A DNA stretch of 64,000 nucleotides, from NCBI RefSeq assembly GCF_036588685.1, contig NC_086386.1, positions 17,318,931 to 17,382,930 on the forward strand, written 5' to 3'. This document shows positions 10,560 to 22,774 of the stretch, in pieces. The translations under genes and the position numbers were made by a program. Position 1 is the first letter of the stretch, and each line of letters opens with the position of its first letter. The notes under the pieces are model-generated. The model did not search any database. It was not told the DNA's origin and saw only the letters and a list, made by a program, of their open reading frames with translations. The stretch comes from Mytilus trossulus (taxonomy: Eukaryota; Mollusca; Bivalvia; Mytilida; Mytilidae).

Positions 10560-13500
10560 ATGGGAAACCATTCTAGTTGGACATGTATTTGTGTTCTTTT
10601 GTCTTTAATATGTAAGTAAATTTTGTTTTAAACGCATTACAGTACATATTCAATATCGAAAACAACAGATGGTGAGGTTCAATTTCAAATTTAGAGCTAT
10701 TTGACACATGTTTATCATCACGACCTTTAGAATTTGGTTCATGTCAGGAATATCATTGATTATTTATGGATCTGTATGTAAACCTATGTTTCAAACTTTG
10801 CATTTTTATCGGTTATTTATACAAGGACAAAATATTTTTCTTACATACTATAAATACGATTGTGGGCGAGCAGGCTTTAAAAATTGTACGCGGGCGAGTA
10901 GGCTTTGAATAATTTTACTTCAAACTTAGTTTAGTCCTCCATTTTATTTAGAAATTATCCGTAAGTAGAACAAGGATATGAAAGAAGTTCCTATAGTTGT
11001 TGATATGCCAATATGTTTCAGTTTTCTGCATTGTTTAATGGATATTAGACTGTGACCTTTGATCTTTTATGTACTACATGTATATATAGTGCATTCGTTA
11101 TTTCTCATGGTCTCTTATCATAATTATCTTTATAACTTTGTAACTTTCAAAAAAGGTCAGTAAAATTTTATATTTTTTTATTCAAAAAGTACGAAGCTAT
11201 TTGCGGGTAAACGATAATCAAAAATGTAACACAACCACTGTCAAAAGAAAAAAGACTAGAATAAAAGACACGGAATATTGCACCAAATATTTAGTTTGGG
11301 AAACTCAAAAACTCAAATGCTAATAACCGTTTACTTTGTCTACATTCATAGCAAATTGCAACTGTTTCGGTTCTTTTTCGTCCTTTGCTTTCGAATACTC
11401 GGCATTAGGGGTTCCTCATGAAGAAAGTGTTTTTTTTCTTCTTTTTTTTCTAATAACAGGTTAACAGTATAATAGAGAAAAAAGTATTTTACCTATATTA
11501 AAAATCTCATAATATGAAAAAGATAATGTGGTACAAGTATGATTGTCAATGAAACAAATATCCACCAGGGGTTAAAATGAAGTGGTAGTATGCTATTATA
11601 GGCAACCTTCGAAATCTGTATTATTTTTCTCAGGAAATTGAGAAAAACAATACCGTATAGTCAACTATGAAAGACCCAAACATGTAAAAATGAGAAACAA
11701 ATCAAAAGCGAAAACTAACGCCAAATTGAGTAACACAACAATTCATGAAAATCAAATATGACAGATATAATACCTCTGTTGTACAGTTTTCTGATTTTGG
11801 GTAGGCACATAATACATTAGATGAGTTTAAAATGTCTGTGAGCGTTGAACACACCCCATAGTATTAGAAAGTGGTGAAACAGCGAACACTTTAAAATTCG
11901 TTAGGAAGATACAAATCAAGGTAATAATCCAAATTGACGTATACTCATGAAATCATAAAGAAGCGAATCTAAATGCATAGGCAGTCTCTCTCTATACATG
12001 GATCTCCAGCATTTGTGAATCTGATTATAATGAACGAGGAAATTAAGATATTATTGTAAGATCGACAAACGGAACATATCCATGAAAATGCCGGTTAAGT
12101 AGCGTCATTGTTAACTTATCCTTCTAAGAAGGAAATCCTGAGTCAGAATTTCAGACAAAGTCACATAAGTAGAAAATTTATTGTGCTGCTTCAATGCTAT
12201 TACGGAACATATGAATAAAAATGTACATGGGAAAGTGGAAGTTGTGAATTTGGTTAACAAATTGGGGGGGGGGGGGGGGGGGTAACTTTAACAAAAATTC
12301 TTGTTTTACAACATGTATAGATAAAAGTTGATATAATGATGTTTTTATCACTGTAATGTAAATTTTCAACTGTAGTACAATAGTCACAGTTAAAGTTCAA
12401 AATATAGTTGAAATCTAGGTTGAAACAGCATTATTGATAATCAATACCTGTTGATGTTGACGATCTCTTTCAGTGTTAAAGAAAGCAAAAAAGTGTTCCC
12501 TCATAACTAAATGAGAAACCATATCAGATATTGATTAAAAGGCTTTATCATGTGGACGTTTATTATTTGTAATTATAAGTATTTACGATCAACTGAGAAT
12601 TCAAAAAAAAAGTGTCTTCCCTATTTTGATCTCAATCCTCCTTAACAGATAAAATTCGAAACAATGATCAAAACTAAAACAAATAAAGTATCTTACTTGG
12701 GGTTTCTTAAAATCAAACTAAATATGATAATATTTTGTATTATAGGTCCGTTACATGTCAGAACATTTCTTGTGAGTTCAGGTGGTATGTAAATATTTTA
12801 AATTCTTTATAAAAAAAAAGAAATACTGATCGAGTGAATATAAATGCATTAGAAAGATTAATAAAAAAAAACACAAAAAAGAGATGAATGCATACGAACA
12901 GACAGAAAAGTCAAACAGGAAAATAAATTTATGAAGGTTACTATCCAGCAAAAACTGCTCCAGTTTTTTTTTATCACTACTATGGCAATATATTAAAAGT
13001 TATTTTTGATTTGTTGAGAATAAAATTCACAAATAATAATGAAGAAGTGTGTCTACGTAATGGTATAAATATATTTTCACACTTAAAGTTTATCCATGCA
13101 TGTCGGTTATACCAAAGCTGGACTATGAAATGAACAGGGTACCCAATATGAATGTTGCCAGAATCGAGTGCTTTTACAGAGAGTATATGTGATACGTCAT
13201 ATATGAGATGGCACCCCTACCTCTAAAAAGGAAATATTACTTTAAACATCGTATGTGTCCGAAGCGCTTTTTGAGGTTGACCTTCATCCGAAACTCTCAA
13301 GACAACAAGAAATAAAGCCAAGGCTATATGCATACCAGAACACTGAGCGAGCTATATGACCAAACGATACGTTTAAGTAATAGCCAAGTCCATTAAAGAT
13401 TAGTTAACTTTACTCGAAGTAGTTTTAATTTCAGTTTACCAAGAATTTATGTTATCAATATATCTGTAACTACACACTGATTACTACTGAGTATACGCTC

Positions 13501-16500
13501 ATGGGCTGACTGAAGTTTAAAATAAATTATATGGTCATGGCAGGTTTTGAGTCGCTGTTGAATTCATCAAAATCTTTCTGTGTTTTATTTGTAGGACAAG
13601 AATTACCAGAGGAATGTAAATATTTTGGATCATTTCAAGGTATGTTTGGTCCACGTTATAAAAATTGTGAAGAAAACATTGTTTCCTACCACAAATTCGT
13701 CAATGACAATACGCTAATAATGTAAATATCATTGACGACCGGTTTTTCGATCGTTCAAGTATATAAAAGCAACAATAGTATACCGCTGTTCAAAAGTCTT
13801 AAATCGATACAGAGAATACAAATCCGGGTTACAAACTTAAACCGAAAAAAACACATCAGCTATGAAACCCATACTGTATAATGATTAAATATGTATGGTT
13901 AAGGTGGCAATATGTGATACAATACAAAAGAAAAAAATATCATTAACAAAAACAATTATGACATGCTACCAAGGGGGAATACCAAACAACTGATTTCTGG
14001 TTTGGGATAGGGAAATAAACTTTTTAATAAATAAAGTCTGGTACTGGAACGTGTTTCTAGGAGCTCAACCCTCCTATAACCTGACTCTGTGATGTAACAG
14101 TACATTTCGGGGACTGTTATAGCTGACTAAGTATATAAAAGCAACAATAGTATACCGCTGTTCAAAAGTCTTAAATCGATAGAGAGAATACAAATCCGGG
14201 TTACAAACTTAAACCGAGAAAAACACATCAGCTATAAGAGGAAAACAACGGAAAAACAGAAACACTGAAGTGCAACAAAAACAAAGTTTTTAACACCAAC
14301 ATACATAGAAACGGACTTTTCGAAAACAACTGTCATATTCCTGACTTAGCACACGACATTTTACGTAAAAATGGTGAGTTGAAACTGGTGTAATAAGCTA
14401 GCCAAAATCTTCCGCTTATATGACAATATAAAAATTATCGCTAGAATGACAATACTACGTAAATGTAGATTTGGATTCCTGAAATTATATGAAGTTCAAT
14501 ACTTTTCATTTTTTGTATATGACTAAATTGGTAAAATAAATACGTTATCTAAATATGTGAATCGTTCTAATTATGTTATATAGATGCAGTTGAAAGTATA
14601 AAAAGAATATTGGAAAATAATGAATACTTACGTAAGTATATGAATAATACATCACCGTTTAGTATATGTTTTTTCTTAATCTATGTTACTTCAAAGTTGT
14701 AATTGTCAAAAAATCTAAAAATTACAAACTGCAATTGTTATGTGTTTCAAGTACAAAATATATTCAGCTAACATGTCAACTTTATACCTATTATAGAATT
14801 TTCGGACATACATGTTAGATTGTAGAGTATACGTAAGAAATAAAAAGAATCCAGATAGAATAATATTATTTAATCAATTTTTCAGAATTACAAGTAGCCA
14901 GTAACTTTGCAAAATCGCTTATAGATTTACCTTTAGGTGAGTGTATAACTATATAACAGGTCGGTCGAATTTTACGATTTGAAGGAAAATAGTTATGAAA
15001 CTCAAACTTATTGAATTAGTTCTTTAAAATGAGCTCAACATCAACTCACATGAGCTGAAACACACATAGACTCACTGATAAAAAAAATGTTAAAAAGAGT
15101 TGTCCATGCAGTTGAAGTTATACATTTAAGTTTGGTTTGTTCGACATTATTTTATGAAATTACCAAAAATTCGGATCATTAAGATAAAAGACATATGTCT
15201 GTTGTCAGTAAGATAAATCGTCTGAGTGAATGTCTACTATATCCGAACATTATAGTGATAAACCAGTTGAATTGAGCCTTAAGTATTATAATATACATGA
15301 TTGTCCATCTATGATATTATGTGCGCAATAAGGTATACATAATAACAAGATATGATCATAAGTACTTAATATCATCAAGATTGTTTCGTAGTCTATTCAT
15401 TTATTCTTTAATCCATCCGTACTTCAAATGTTGTTTACAGTTGATTTGTTTACTCTTTTTAGAGACAGAAGAAACAGAGTACAACAGAGCAATTATCGGT
15501 ATAGTACATTTCACCTTTGCATCCATATATAAAAACAGACACTTGTTAGACACTAAGCGCTTTTTTCATTTTTTAAAACGTCGCACTTCACATTATGATA
15601 TTTCAGAAAAATATTGTTGATTGTAACAAAATTTGAAGTTGTTTATATATCACCGTTTAGTTAACAGTTTACGTCGCAGTATGTACAAGTATTCTGTTTT
15701 CTGTCAAGTGCCCTAATTTACATTTTCACTCTAGAAGGAAATATTTAAATTTTAATATTCCCCCTCTGTGGAAGTATTTGAATTTATCTATTCTTCCTCA
15801 TGGGAAGTACCTAAATTCGCTTATTCCATCTCATTGGAAGTGTCTTCATATAATACAAGGAAATATCATATGATTGCAAAGTTGACTATCCACCAACAGA
15901 CCAATGAGAGCCGTGGTGTAGTGGTTAGAGCATCGGACTACTAACACAAAGGTTCCTGGTTCGATTCCCGTTTGGGATGAAAATTTCAGGAACTCAATTT
16001 TCGGCTCTCCCTTGACACCATTTGCGAGTATGGTCTTAAGGAAACGATGATAGTCCGTCGGAAGGGGACGATAAATAGCTGACCCGTGTTAAGAGAGAGC
16101 CATATCTCTTGCACGTTAAAGACACCCTTGTAGATTTCGAAAAAGAGTAGGCTAATGCCGCTACAAGGCAGCACTCGCACCCGCAAAGTGGAAAGGGATT
16201 AATATAAGTTGCAAAACTTGTTTCCCAATCCACTATAAATAAATATGTTTAAACTAAACTAAACAGACCAATGACAGGGATTACACAACTGTATGTCACC
16301 GTTATACCTCTAACGATGCGCAAACCCCATACTGTATAATGAGTATATTTAAGGTTAAGGTGGCAACATGTGATACAATACAAAAGAAAAAAATAACATT
16401 AACGAAAACAATTATGACATGCTACCAAGGAGGAAAACCAAACAACTGATTTCTGGTTTGGGATAGGGAAATAAACTTTTTAATAAATAAAGTCTGGTAC

Positions 16501-19500
16501 TGGAACGTGTTTCTAGGAGCTCAACCCTCCTATAACCTGACTCTGTGATGTAACAGTACATTTCGGGGACTTTTATAGCTGAATATGCGGTATTGGCCTT
16601 GTTGAAGGCCGTACGGTGACCTATAAGTGTTAATTTCTGTGTCATGTTGGTCTCTTGTGGAGAGTTGTCTCATTGACAATCATACCGCATGTTCTTTTTT
16701 TATGATTATTAGCACTTTATTAAGAATGAAACAACTAAACAAATACAAAAGACCAAAAGTAAACATCTATTAACGAGAACTAGTAATCACTGAAAGCTAG
16801 TTCGAAGCCAACTGTTGGTAAATAAATCATTTACATCTCCAACGGATTTATTGTTTTGACGTCATAACAAGTACAAAACGCACGTTACATGTTTATTTTA
16901 TGTAGGACCATAAGTATGAATATTTAGAAAACAGTACATGCTTTGTTATATATAGTCATCAAAGGATTATAATTTAGTACGCCAGACGCGCGTTTCGTCT
17001 TCATAAGACTCATCAGTGACGCTCAAATCAAAATATTTATAAAGTCAAACAAGTACAAAGTTGAAGAGCATTGAGGATCCAAAATTCCGAAAAGTTGTGC
17101 CTAATACGGCTAAGGCAATCTTTACCTGGGATAACAACATCCTTTTTTTTTTGAAAATTCAAAGTTTTGTAAACAGGAAATTTATAAAAATGACCACATT
17201 ATTGATATTCATGTCGAAACGGAAGTGTTGACTACTGGGCTGTTGATACCCTCGGGGACGAAACGTCCACCAGCAGTGGCATCGACCCAGTTGTGTAAAT
17301 AGTTATCAAAGGTATCAGGATTATAATTTAGTACGCCAGACACGTATGACGCTCACAATCAAAATACTTATAAAGCCAAACATGTAAAAAGTTGAAGAGC
17401 ATATAATACTGATGAAATCAAAAGCCATGTTAATACAGATAAATGCAATAGCCAACAGCTGGTAAGGAGCATATTCCTGTTCATGTGAAGGAGCTTATAT
17501 TAACTTATTCAGAGGCATCAGTGGACGAATGATCTGTGTAGTTCTACAAATGTAGTCCTCCCCAGCCTGTCAAGACTGAAGTTGTTCGATCGGCTCGTAT
17601 CTGTTTTTGTCGAGGATCACCAGTTCGTGTAAAAAAAGGAGATCTGGTATGATTGCCAATGAGACAACTCTCTACATGAGACCAAAATGACTCAGAAAAA
17701 AACATCTATACGTTACCGTACGGCCTTCAACAATGAGCAAATCCCATACCAGTAACCAAAATGATACGGTATGACATCGCCTAACACGAAGAAGATTTTG
17801 ATATTGAATAATTCATTTTTCTGAAATTTATAGAACAAATATAACTTTACCAGTAAAGGCAAATACTTTTCATTGAAAGTACCAATTGTTAATTTAAAAA
17901 CATCTATTGAAGGTCCAGCTGCCGTTGATTTCAATACTTTAATAGAGGATTTAGAGACTATCCATAATTATAGGCATGATACATGTTTACGGTTGCTTAT
18001 AGCAGAAATGACGGTTTGTAAGTATTAAATAAATGTTAAGAATATTGTTTGCTAAGAAAATTGTATGTCGTATATCAAAAACAGTACTTCATGAACTTCA
18101 GATGATGAAATTGTTTCATACAAATATATGTCTTCTAGTCGCAAAATGTATGTTATAGTGCATTATAATTCATTGACCGAATACAATATTTATTTTTTTA
18201 CTAAGAGTTTACTGTCGTATATAAGGGTAATTAACACTCGTAGACCTTATAGAATTTTATTTTCGTATAAGTTTGTTCATATCAGGATCAAGAGATAAAG
18301 TATAATGTCTTTACTTAATATGTTTTCTATTTGTAGATGTGAAAAGATACCAGTATGATATCTGCACGCAGTATAAAACAGAAATGTCTGGTTACTTCTC
18401 TACAGATAATGTAAACTGTCTACCTCCAGGTAAATCCTCAGTTCAGAGATTCTGATGATAGATATGTTTTCCAATTAACAAAACGTAGAACAGTAAACTG
18501 TCAGCAGCAAATCTAAACAGTTACATAAAAACGGGGATAATTCTAAACTTCCAAAAACAGAGATTGCACATGTGACTGATACCTTTACTTATTGATTCGA
18601 AATTGCACGACCTCAATATGTCTTAGTAATTTATATGAAAAAATAGCTAACAAAACTACCAAAATCCATACAATACAAGCATTTACCTATGTAAAAGTGG
18701 TGGATTAATCTAGTTTATAGGTAGCATATCTGTAAATATTGACAATGCAATTTCCCATAGGAACTTCTTTTACGGCTAAAACTGTACCACTTTTATTATG
18801 AAGTTTTGAAAAAAAAAATCTTATCTTAGTTCAGAGATTCTGTTGAAAGACATTTTTTTTCCAATTAACAAAACGTTGAACAGTAAACTGTCAGCAGCAT
18901 ATATAAACAGCTACTTTATAGCTTGTTGTTTGGTGTGAGCCAAGGCTCCGTATTGAAGGCCGTACATTGACCTATAATGGTTTACTTTTTAAAATTATTA
19001 TTTGAATGGAGAGTTATTTCATTGGCACTCACACCACATCTATCTATATCTAAATAATTCTAAACTTCCAAAAACAGAGATTGCACATGAGACTGATACC
19101 TTTACTTATTGGTCCGAAATTGCACGACCTCAATAGGTATTTGTACTTTATATGAAACAATTAAATTAACAAAAATACTGAAATCCAAGGAAAATTCAAA
19201 TCGGAAAGTCCCTTAACAAATGAACAAATCATAAGCCCAAACACATAAAACGAATGAAAAAAAATAGTCATACAATATAAGCATTTCCTTATGTAAAAGT
19301 GCTGGATTAACCTAGTTTATAGCGAGCTAGATAAAGGCAACAGTAGTATACCCCTGTTCAAAAGTAATAAATTCAGAAAAAAAACTTTTTGATAGTATCT
19401 TATTAGATTTGAGAACGCAAAACAGTATGGTTTCATAATCATTAATATTTTGTTGTTTTTTAGAGTTTTATTCATCATTATTATGAGTTTTGTTATGCTT

Positions 19501-20636
19501 TTTTCAAAGAAGAGTTAAACAATGTATTCGTTGATTTACACATATAAACACCGTTGTTTCACCAGTCTACACAACTTCTCTAACGGAAATTGGCAAATCC
19601 AGTGTTTAAACACATCTGTTCAAACGAATGGACATCAACTGTCATATTCTTGACTGTGTACATGCATTTTCGAAATGTAGAAAATGGTGGATTTAACCTA
19701 GTTTTACTGCGCTACACCTCCCACTTGTATGACATTCGCATTAAATTCCATATTTGCACTTATTCTTGTCAATCATCATAATCATATATATTTTCAAATA
19801 TGATTATGATGATTGACAAGAATAAGTGCAAATATGAATTATGTAATTCAAAACTATGCTTAAAGAAAAACTGTTATTTTTTTATATATTCTAGTTGATT
19901 CTGTTTTCAGCTTCATGTACACAGTGTACATCCGGTAATTGTATCAATGCCTCCATAGCAACGCCGTGTACAAATGGTGAACGATTCTGTATAACGTCTT
20001 CTGTACAGTCAAATACAGAAAGAAATGTGACAAGGAGGTAGGCCTTTAAAAAAAATAAAAATAAGCATAAACGCTGCTTAACAACCATCACCAAATAGCA
20101 AGAAAATACACGTCTTGACAGAATAACCATATGTACTGTAAATGCAGAATTATCGCTCTCGGTTTGTTTTCACTATTGCGAACATTGCAACGAAATGGGT
20201 ATCCCGAAGACTAACAAAACAAATCTAATTTTCATTTATTTGCATCAGAGTTCTGTTTGCATGTAGCATTTACTGAAATCATAAAAACAAATTCCAGCAG
20301 AAAATTTTGAAATTACGGTACATGCAAAATAGGAGTGCAGGAAATGGGGGGAAATGAATACAGTGTATCAAATCATGACACTATATGCACATGACATATT
20401 CAAAAACAAAGTTCTTATATCGTATCATTTATGTCTTTTTCACTTTTTTTATTTCCAGATGTTCAGATGAACCTGAGTGTAGACTTAATCATCTATTAGT
20501 ACTAGATTGTCTCCTTATTGACACTGGATCTCAGGGATTTTCTTATGACTGCCATTTTTGTTGTGCTGGAAATAACTGTAACAAAGGGCCTCAAATTGTA
20601 CCCCCAACTAATACACATTATAATAGAACTTTGTAA
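10560..20636 (+). CDS. Secreted micro-exon protein with C-terminal Ly6/uPAR (LU) domain, 10 exons
   Basis: Exons: 10560-10611, 12746-12784, 13595-13639, 14584-14631, 14886-14936, 15463-15498, 17859-18017, 18337-18429, 19911-20037, 20459-20636. All junctions are GT-AG and phase-compatible: phase 1 throughout, phase 2 at the last. Total 828 nt, 275 residues. Exon 1 (MGNHSSWTCICVLLSLIC) is a signal peptide. Exons 2-6 are 39, 45, 48, 51 and 36 nt, each a whole number of codons. Exons 7-8 (residues 91-174) match no domain I know. Residues 175-260 are an LU domain: CxxC at 177/180, further Cys at 185, 194, 201, 218, 224, 234, 248, and terminal C251-C252-x4-C257-N258, the three-finger signature. There are N-glycosylation sites at N187, N213 and near the end, and no hydrophobic GPI tail, so it is probably secreted. 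Function unknown. The acceptor of exon 7 (17859) is the least certain boundary. Confidence 0.78.
12264..12282 (+). repeat. Poly-G run (19 bases)
   Basis: An uninterrupted G homopolymer in intron 1 of the LU-domain gene. Its exact length may be unreliable. Confidence 0.9.
13757..14235 (+). repeat. 106-bp direct repeats flanking a 265-bp segment
   Basis: Bases 13757-13863 and 14129-14235 are near-identical copies of part of the 'GCAACAATAGTATACCGC' repeat (offset 372 bp). The segment between them (about 13865-14128) recurs at about 16321-16584 with only scattered differences. The block lies in intron 3 of the LU-domain gene. Confidence 0.85.
15908..16261 (+). mobile_element. tRNA-derived SINE with 13-bp target-site duplication
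   Basis: The 5' part carries a Pol III A-box (TGGTGTAGTGG, 15914-15924) and B-box (GGTTCGATTCC, 15958-15968). The body continues with 'CTTGCACGTTAAAGACAC' and the tail ends in 'AAACTAAACTAAAC'. It is flanked by perfect 13-bp duplications AACAGACCAATGA at 15895-15907 and 16262-16274. The length is 354 bp. It lies in intron 6 of the LU-domain gene. The intact duplication suggests a fairly recent insertion. It is not a functional tRNA gene: the anticodon and acceptor stems do not pair. Confidence 0.9.
16321..16705 (-). repeat. 'GGTATGATTGCCAATGAGAC' family copy (reverse) with adjacent 265-bp repeat
   Basis: The left part repeats the segment at 13865-14128. The right part (about 16570-16705) reads, on the reverse strand, the common family core 'ATGCGGTATGATTGTCAATGAGACAACTC'-like (split here into shorter matches) with 'GGCCTTCAACAAGG'. 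Intron 6 of the LU-domain gene. Confidence 0.7.
16940..17410 (+). repeat. 'ACGCCAGACGCGCGTTTCGTC' family, two partial copies
   Basis: 'TTTAGTACGCCAGACGCGCG' near 16975 is followed by 'CATCAGTGACGCTC' and 'GAGCATTGAGGATCC'. A second, internally deleted copy begins near 17322 (the string continues 'ACGTATGACGCTC'). Both are non-coding and in intron 6 of the LU-domain gene. Confidence 0.7.
17630..17770 (+). repeat. 'GGTATGATTGCCAATGAGAC' family copy
   Basis: 'CTGGTATGATTGCCAATGAG' begins near 17643; 'CGTACGGCCTTCAACAATGAG' follows in two pieces near 17715. It lies 90 bp upstream of exon 7 of the LU-domain gene. Confidence 0.75.
18433..19140 (+). repeat. Duplicated intron segment, second copy interrupted by a repeat insertion
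   Basis: About 290 bp starting right after exon 8 (from about 18433, 'TCAGTTCAGAGATTCTG') is repeated from about 18830. Copy 2 is split at about 18917-19051 by a reverse 'GGTATGATTGCCAATGAGAC' family insertion and then resumes 'ATAATTCTAAACTTCC', so copy 1 is the empty site. Confidence 0.75.
19749..19836. repeat. 88-bp near-perfect hairpin
   Basis: About 39-bp inverted arms, 'CATATTTGCACTTATTCTTG...' and its complement, surround a loop of roughly 9 bases. It sits at the end of a repeat fragment (about 19.61-19.75 kb), 75 bp upstream of exon 9 of the LU-domain gene. Confidence 0.9.
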
Positions 20637-20744
20637 TATCAACAGCAATTGTTTTTTGTAAATTTAAAAAAAATAAGAGAGTCATATAAAGACATTTGCT
20701 GGATCTCTTTGACAACATTATACTTATCCAATGTATTTACCAAC

Positions 20745-21270
20745 AGCAGAATGTGTATATGTTTTGTGTGTTATAACCACAAATGTTATTCTAAATCCAC
20801 GAAATAAAGTTAGTGTGCTAAAGGCAATGTGTGTCAATGAGACAATAAAAACCTAAAACATTAAAAAGACATTAACAGGTATATATGTTGTCTTTAACTA
20901 TACACCAGTCTATACCATAAGCCAATCTCTAAATAACCACAAATGTTATTCTAAATCCACGAAATAAAGTTAGTGCGTTAAAGACAAATGTGTGTCAATG
21001 AGACAAAAAAAAACTAAAACATTAAAAAGACATTAGCAGGTATATATGGTGTCTTAAACTATACACCAGTCTTTACCATAAGCAAATCTCTAAATCACCC
21101 AGAAAAAAAGACAAATGTAAATCACAGAACTAGAGCAAATAATTGCAACAGTAGTATACCGCTATAGAGCAAACTTATCTCTAAATCACCCAGAAAAAAG
21201 ACAAATGTATATCACAGAACTAGAGCAAATAAAGGCAACAGTAGTATACGGCTATAGAGCAAACTATACT
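20745..21270 (+). repeat. Two adjacent tandem duplications
   Basis: A unit of about 163 bp ('ACCACAAATGTTATTCTAAA...') occurs at about 20775 and 20937. A second unit of about 90 bp ('ATCACCCAGAAAAAA...') occurs at about 21094 and 21184, each ending in a scrap of the 'GCAACAGTAGTATACCGC' repeat. This is just downstream of the LU-domain gene stop codon. Confidence 0.8.
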
Positions 21271-21439
21271 TTCACCTTCTGTCCACAACAAACAGATAAA
21301 AGAAAGAAAAAAACTCATTCAATATGCTGTAAATTCAGAAGTTATTGTTTGCATTAATAATCATTTTATTTTTAAGAATGGACAAAAATAAGAAGATAAT
21401 TTATAGGTGTTACAGATAAAATCTGAATACAGATATATT

Positions 21440-21620
21440 TAAAGGCAAGAGTAGTATACCGCTGTTCAAAACTCATAAATTTATGGACAAAAAACAAAAT
21501 CAGGGTAATAAACTAAAACCGAGGGAAACGCAGTAAATATAAGATATAAGAGGAGAACAACGACACAACACTAAAACGTAACACAAACAGAAACGGACCA
21601 AATGTATCAGATGTTTGAAG
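21440..21620 (+). repeat. 'GCAAGAGTAGTATACCGC' family repeat
   Basis: A fairly complete copy: 'AGTAGTATACCGCTGTTCAA', 'GAGGGAAACGC', 'GAGGAGAACAACGACACAAC'. Non-coding. Confidence 0.75.
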
Positions 21621-22399
21621 GTGTAATGCAATTGTCACTTAATCGAAGTATTTGCATTCCTTTACGGATTTATAGTATATAAATACCTCTTTTAAACCAG
21701 GCTACTGATTTAGGAGTCATAAAGAGGTGTGTGGGATTTTAATAAAGTTGAGAGCATCCTTGACCTTGAAAGTAAAAGCAGAAATATAAGTACTATTCCA
21801 TTTTGGTTTCAGGAAGCATATATTAGGACTTAGTTTAATTTTGATATAACACCAATTTCTTTTTTTCTGTACTGTATGTGTTCTCATTTATGATCAAATC
21901 AACAACAAATAAATTAGTTATAACCATTAGATGTATACTCTACATGATCTTACATACAAGAGTCATATTATTTATCTATGATTTATGTATTTAACGTCCA
22001 TGACATTGACATTCTGGTGCTATGTTGAAATAATCACAATGAAAAATTTAGCTAATGACCTTGAAATTAAAAATTATTGTGTCTGGTATTAGGATTATGT
22101 CCTGTTAAAAATGTCAGATGATCTGTGTTTTATCTGTTAACTTTTAAAACTTAGATAAATCACACAGTTGTTGAAATAGGTCAGCAAACAACTCTTTATT
22201 TTTAATTATATCACTTATCACAGCGGTGACAAACTAGATTGTAAAGTCAGCAATTTTAGTCTGATACCCTGAATGTTTTATTGTTTGTTATTGGCTTTGA
22301 ACTAGGTGTCAGTAACTGCAAGTACTCTCAGATTTGAACCTATTGTCTTGTTTGTTGTAGGGATATATATAAATATGCTCTTTATCATATTACTTTTAC

Positions 22400-22770
22400 G
22401 TTTATTATTTTGTGCGACCGCACCACTGTCACAGGTTGGTGGATGGTTTGTCTGTGGTTCAGGGGTTGTTGTTTGTTGATATATATAATTTTTGTTTTTC
22501 GTTATTTAGATCAGACAGTCAGTTTTCTCATTCGAATTGCTTTACATTTGTCAATTAAGGCTTTAAATAACAGACTGCAGTATGGGTTTTACTCATTGTT
22601 GAAGGTTGTACAGTGACATTGATTGATTGATTGTTGGTTGCTTTACGCCGCATTAGCACAAAAAGGCTATATCGCGGCGAGTCCTATAGTGACATAGTTG
22701 CATTAATATTCTATGTCATTTGGTCTCTTGTGGAGAGTTGTCCTGGTGGCAATCAGACACAACTTTTTAT
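22400..22770 (-). repeat. 'GGTATGATTGCCAATGAGAC' family copy (reverse) with a nested 76-bp insertion
   Basis: The family runs on the reverse strand from about 22500 to 22770. It is interrupted by 22620-22695 ('TGATTGATTGATTGTTGG...'), which is flanked by AGTGACAT at 22612-22619 and 22688-22695. Confidence 0.6.
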
Positions 22771-22774
22771 ATTT

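Noticed and set aside
15908-15980. A tRNA gene (A-box and B-box present)
   Set aside because: The acceptor and anticodon stems do not pair, and the sequence continues into a SINE body with tail and target duplications.
19911-20636. A venom-type three-finger toxin
   Set aside because: LU domains are general animal extracellular modules. The long N-terminal part and the lack of any toxin context do not support a toxin call.
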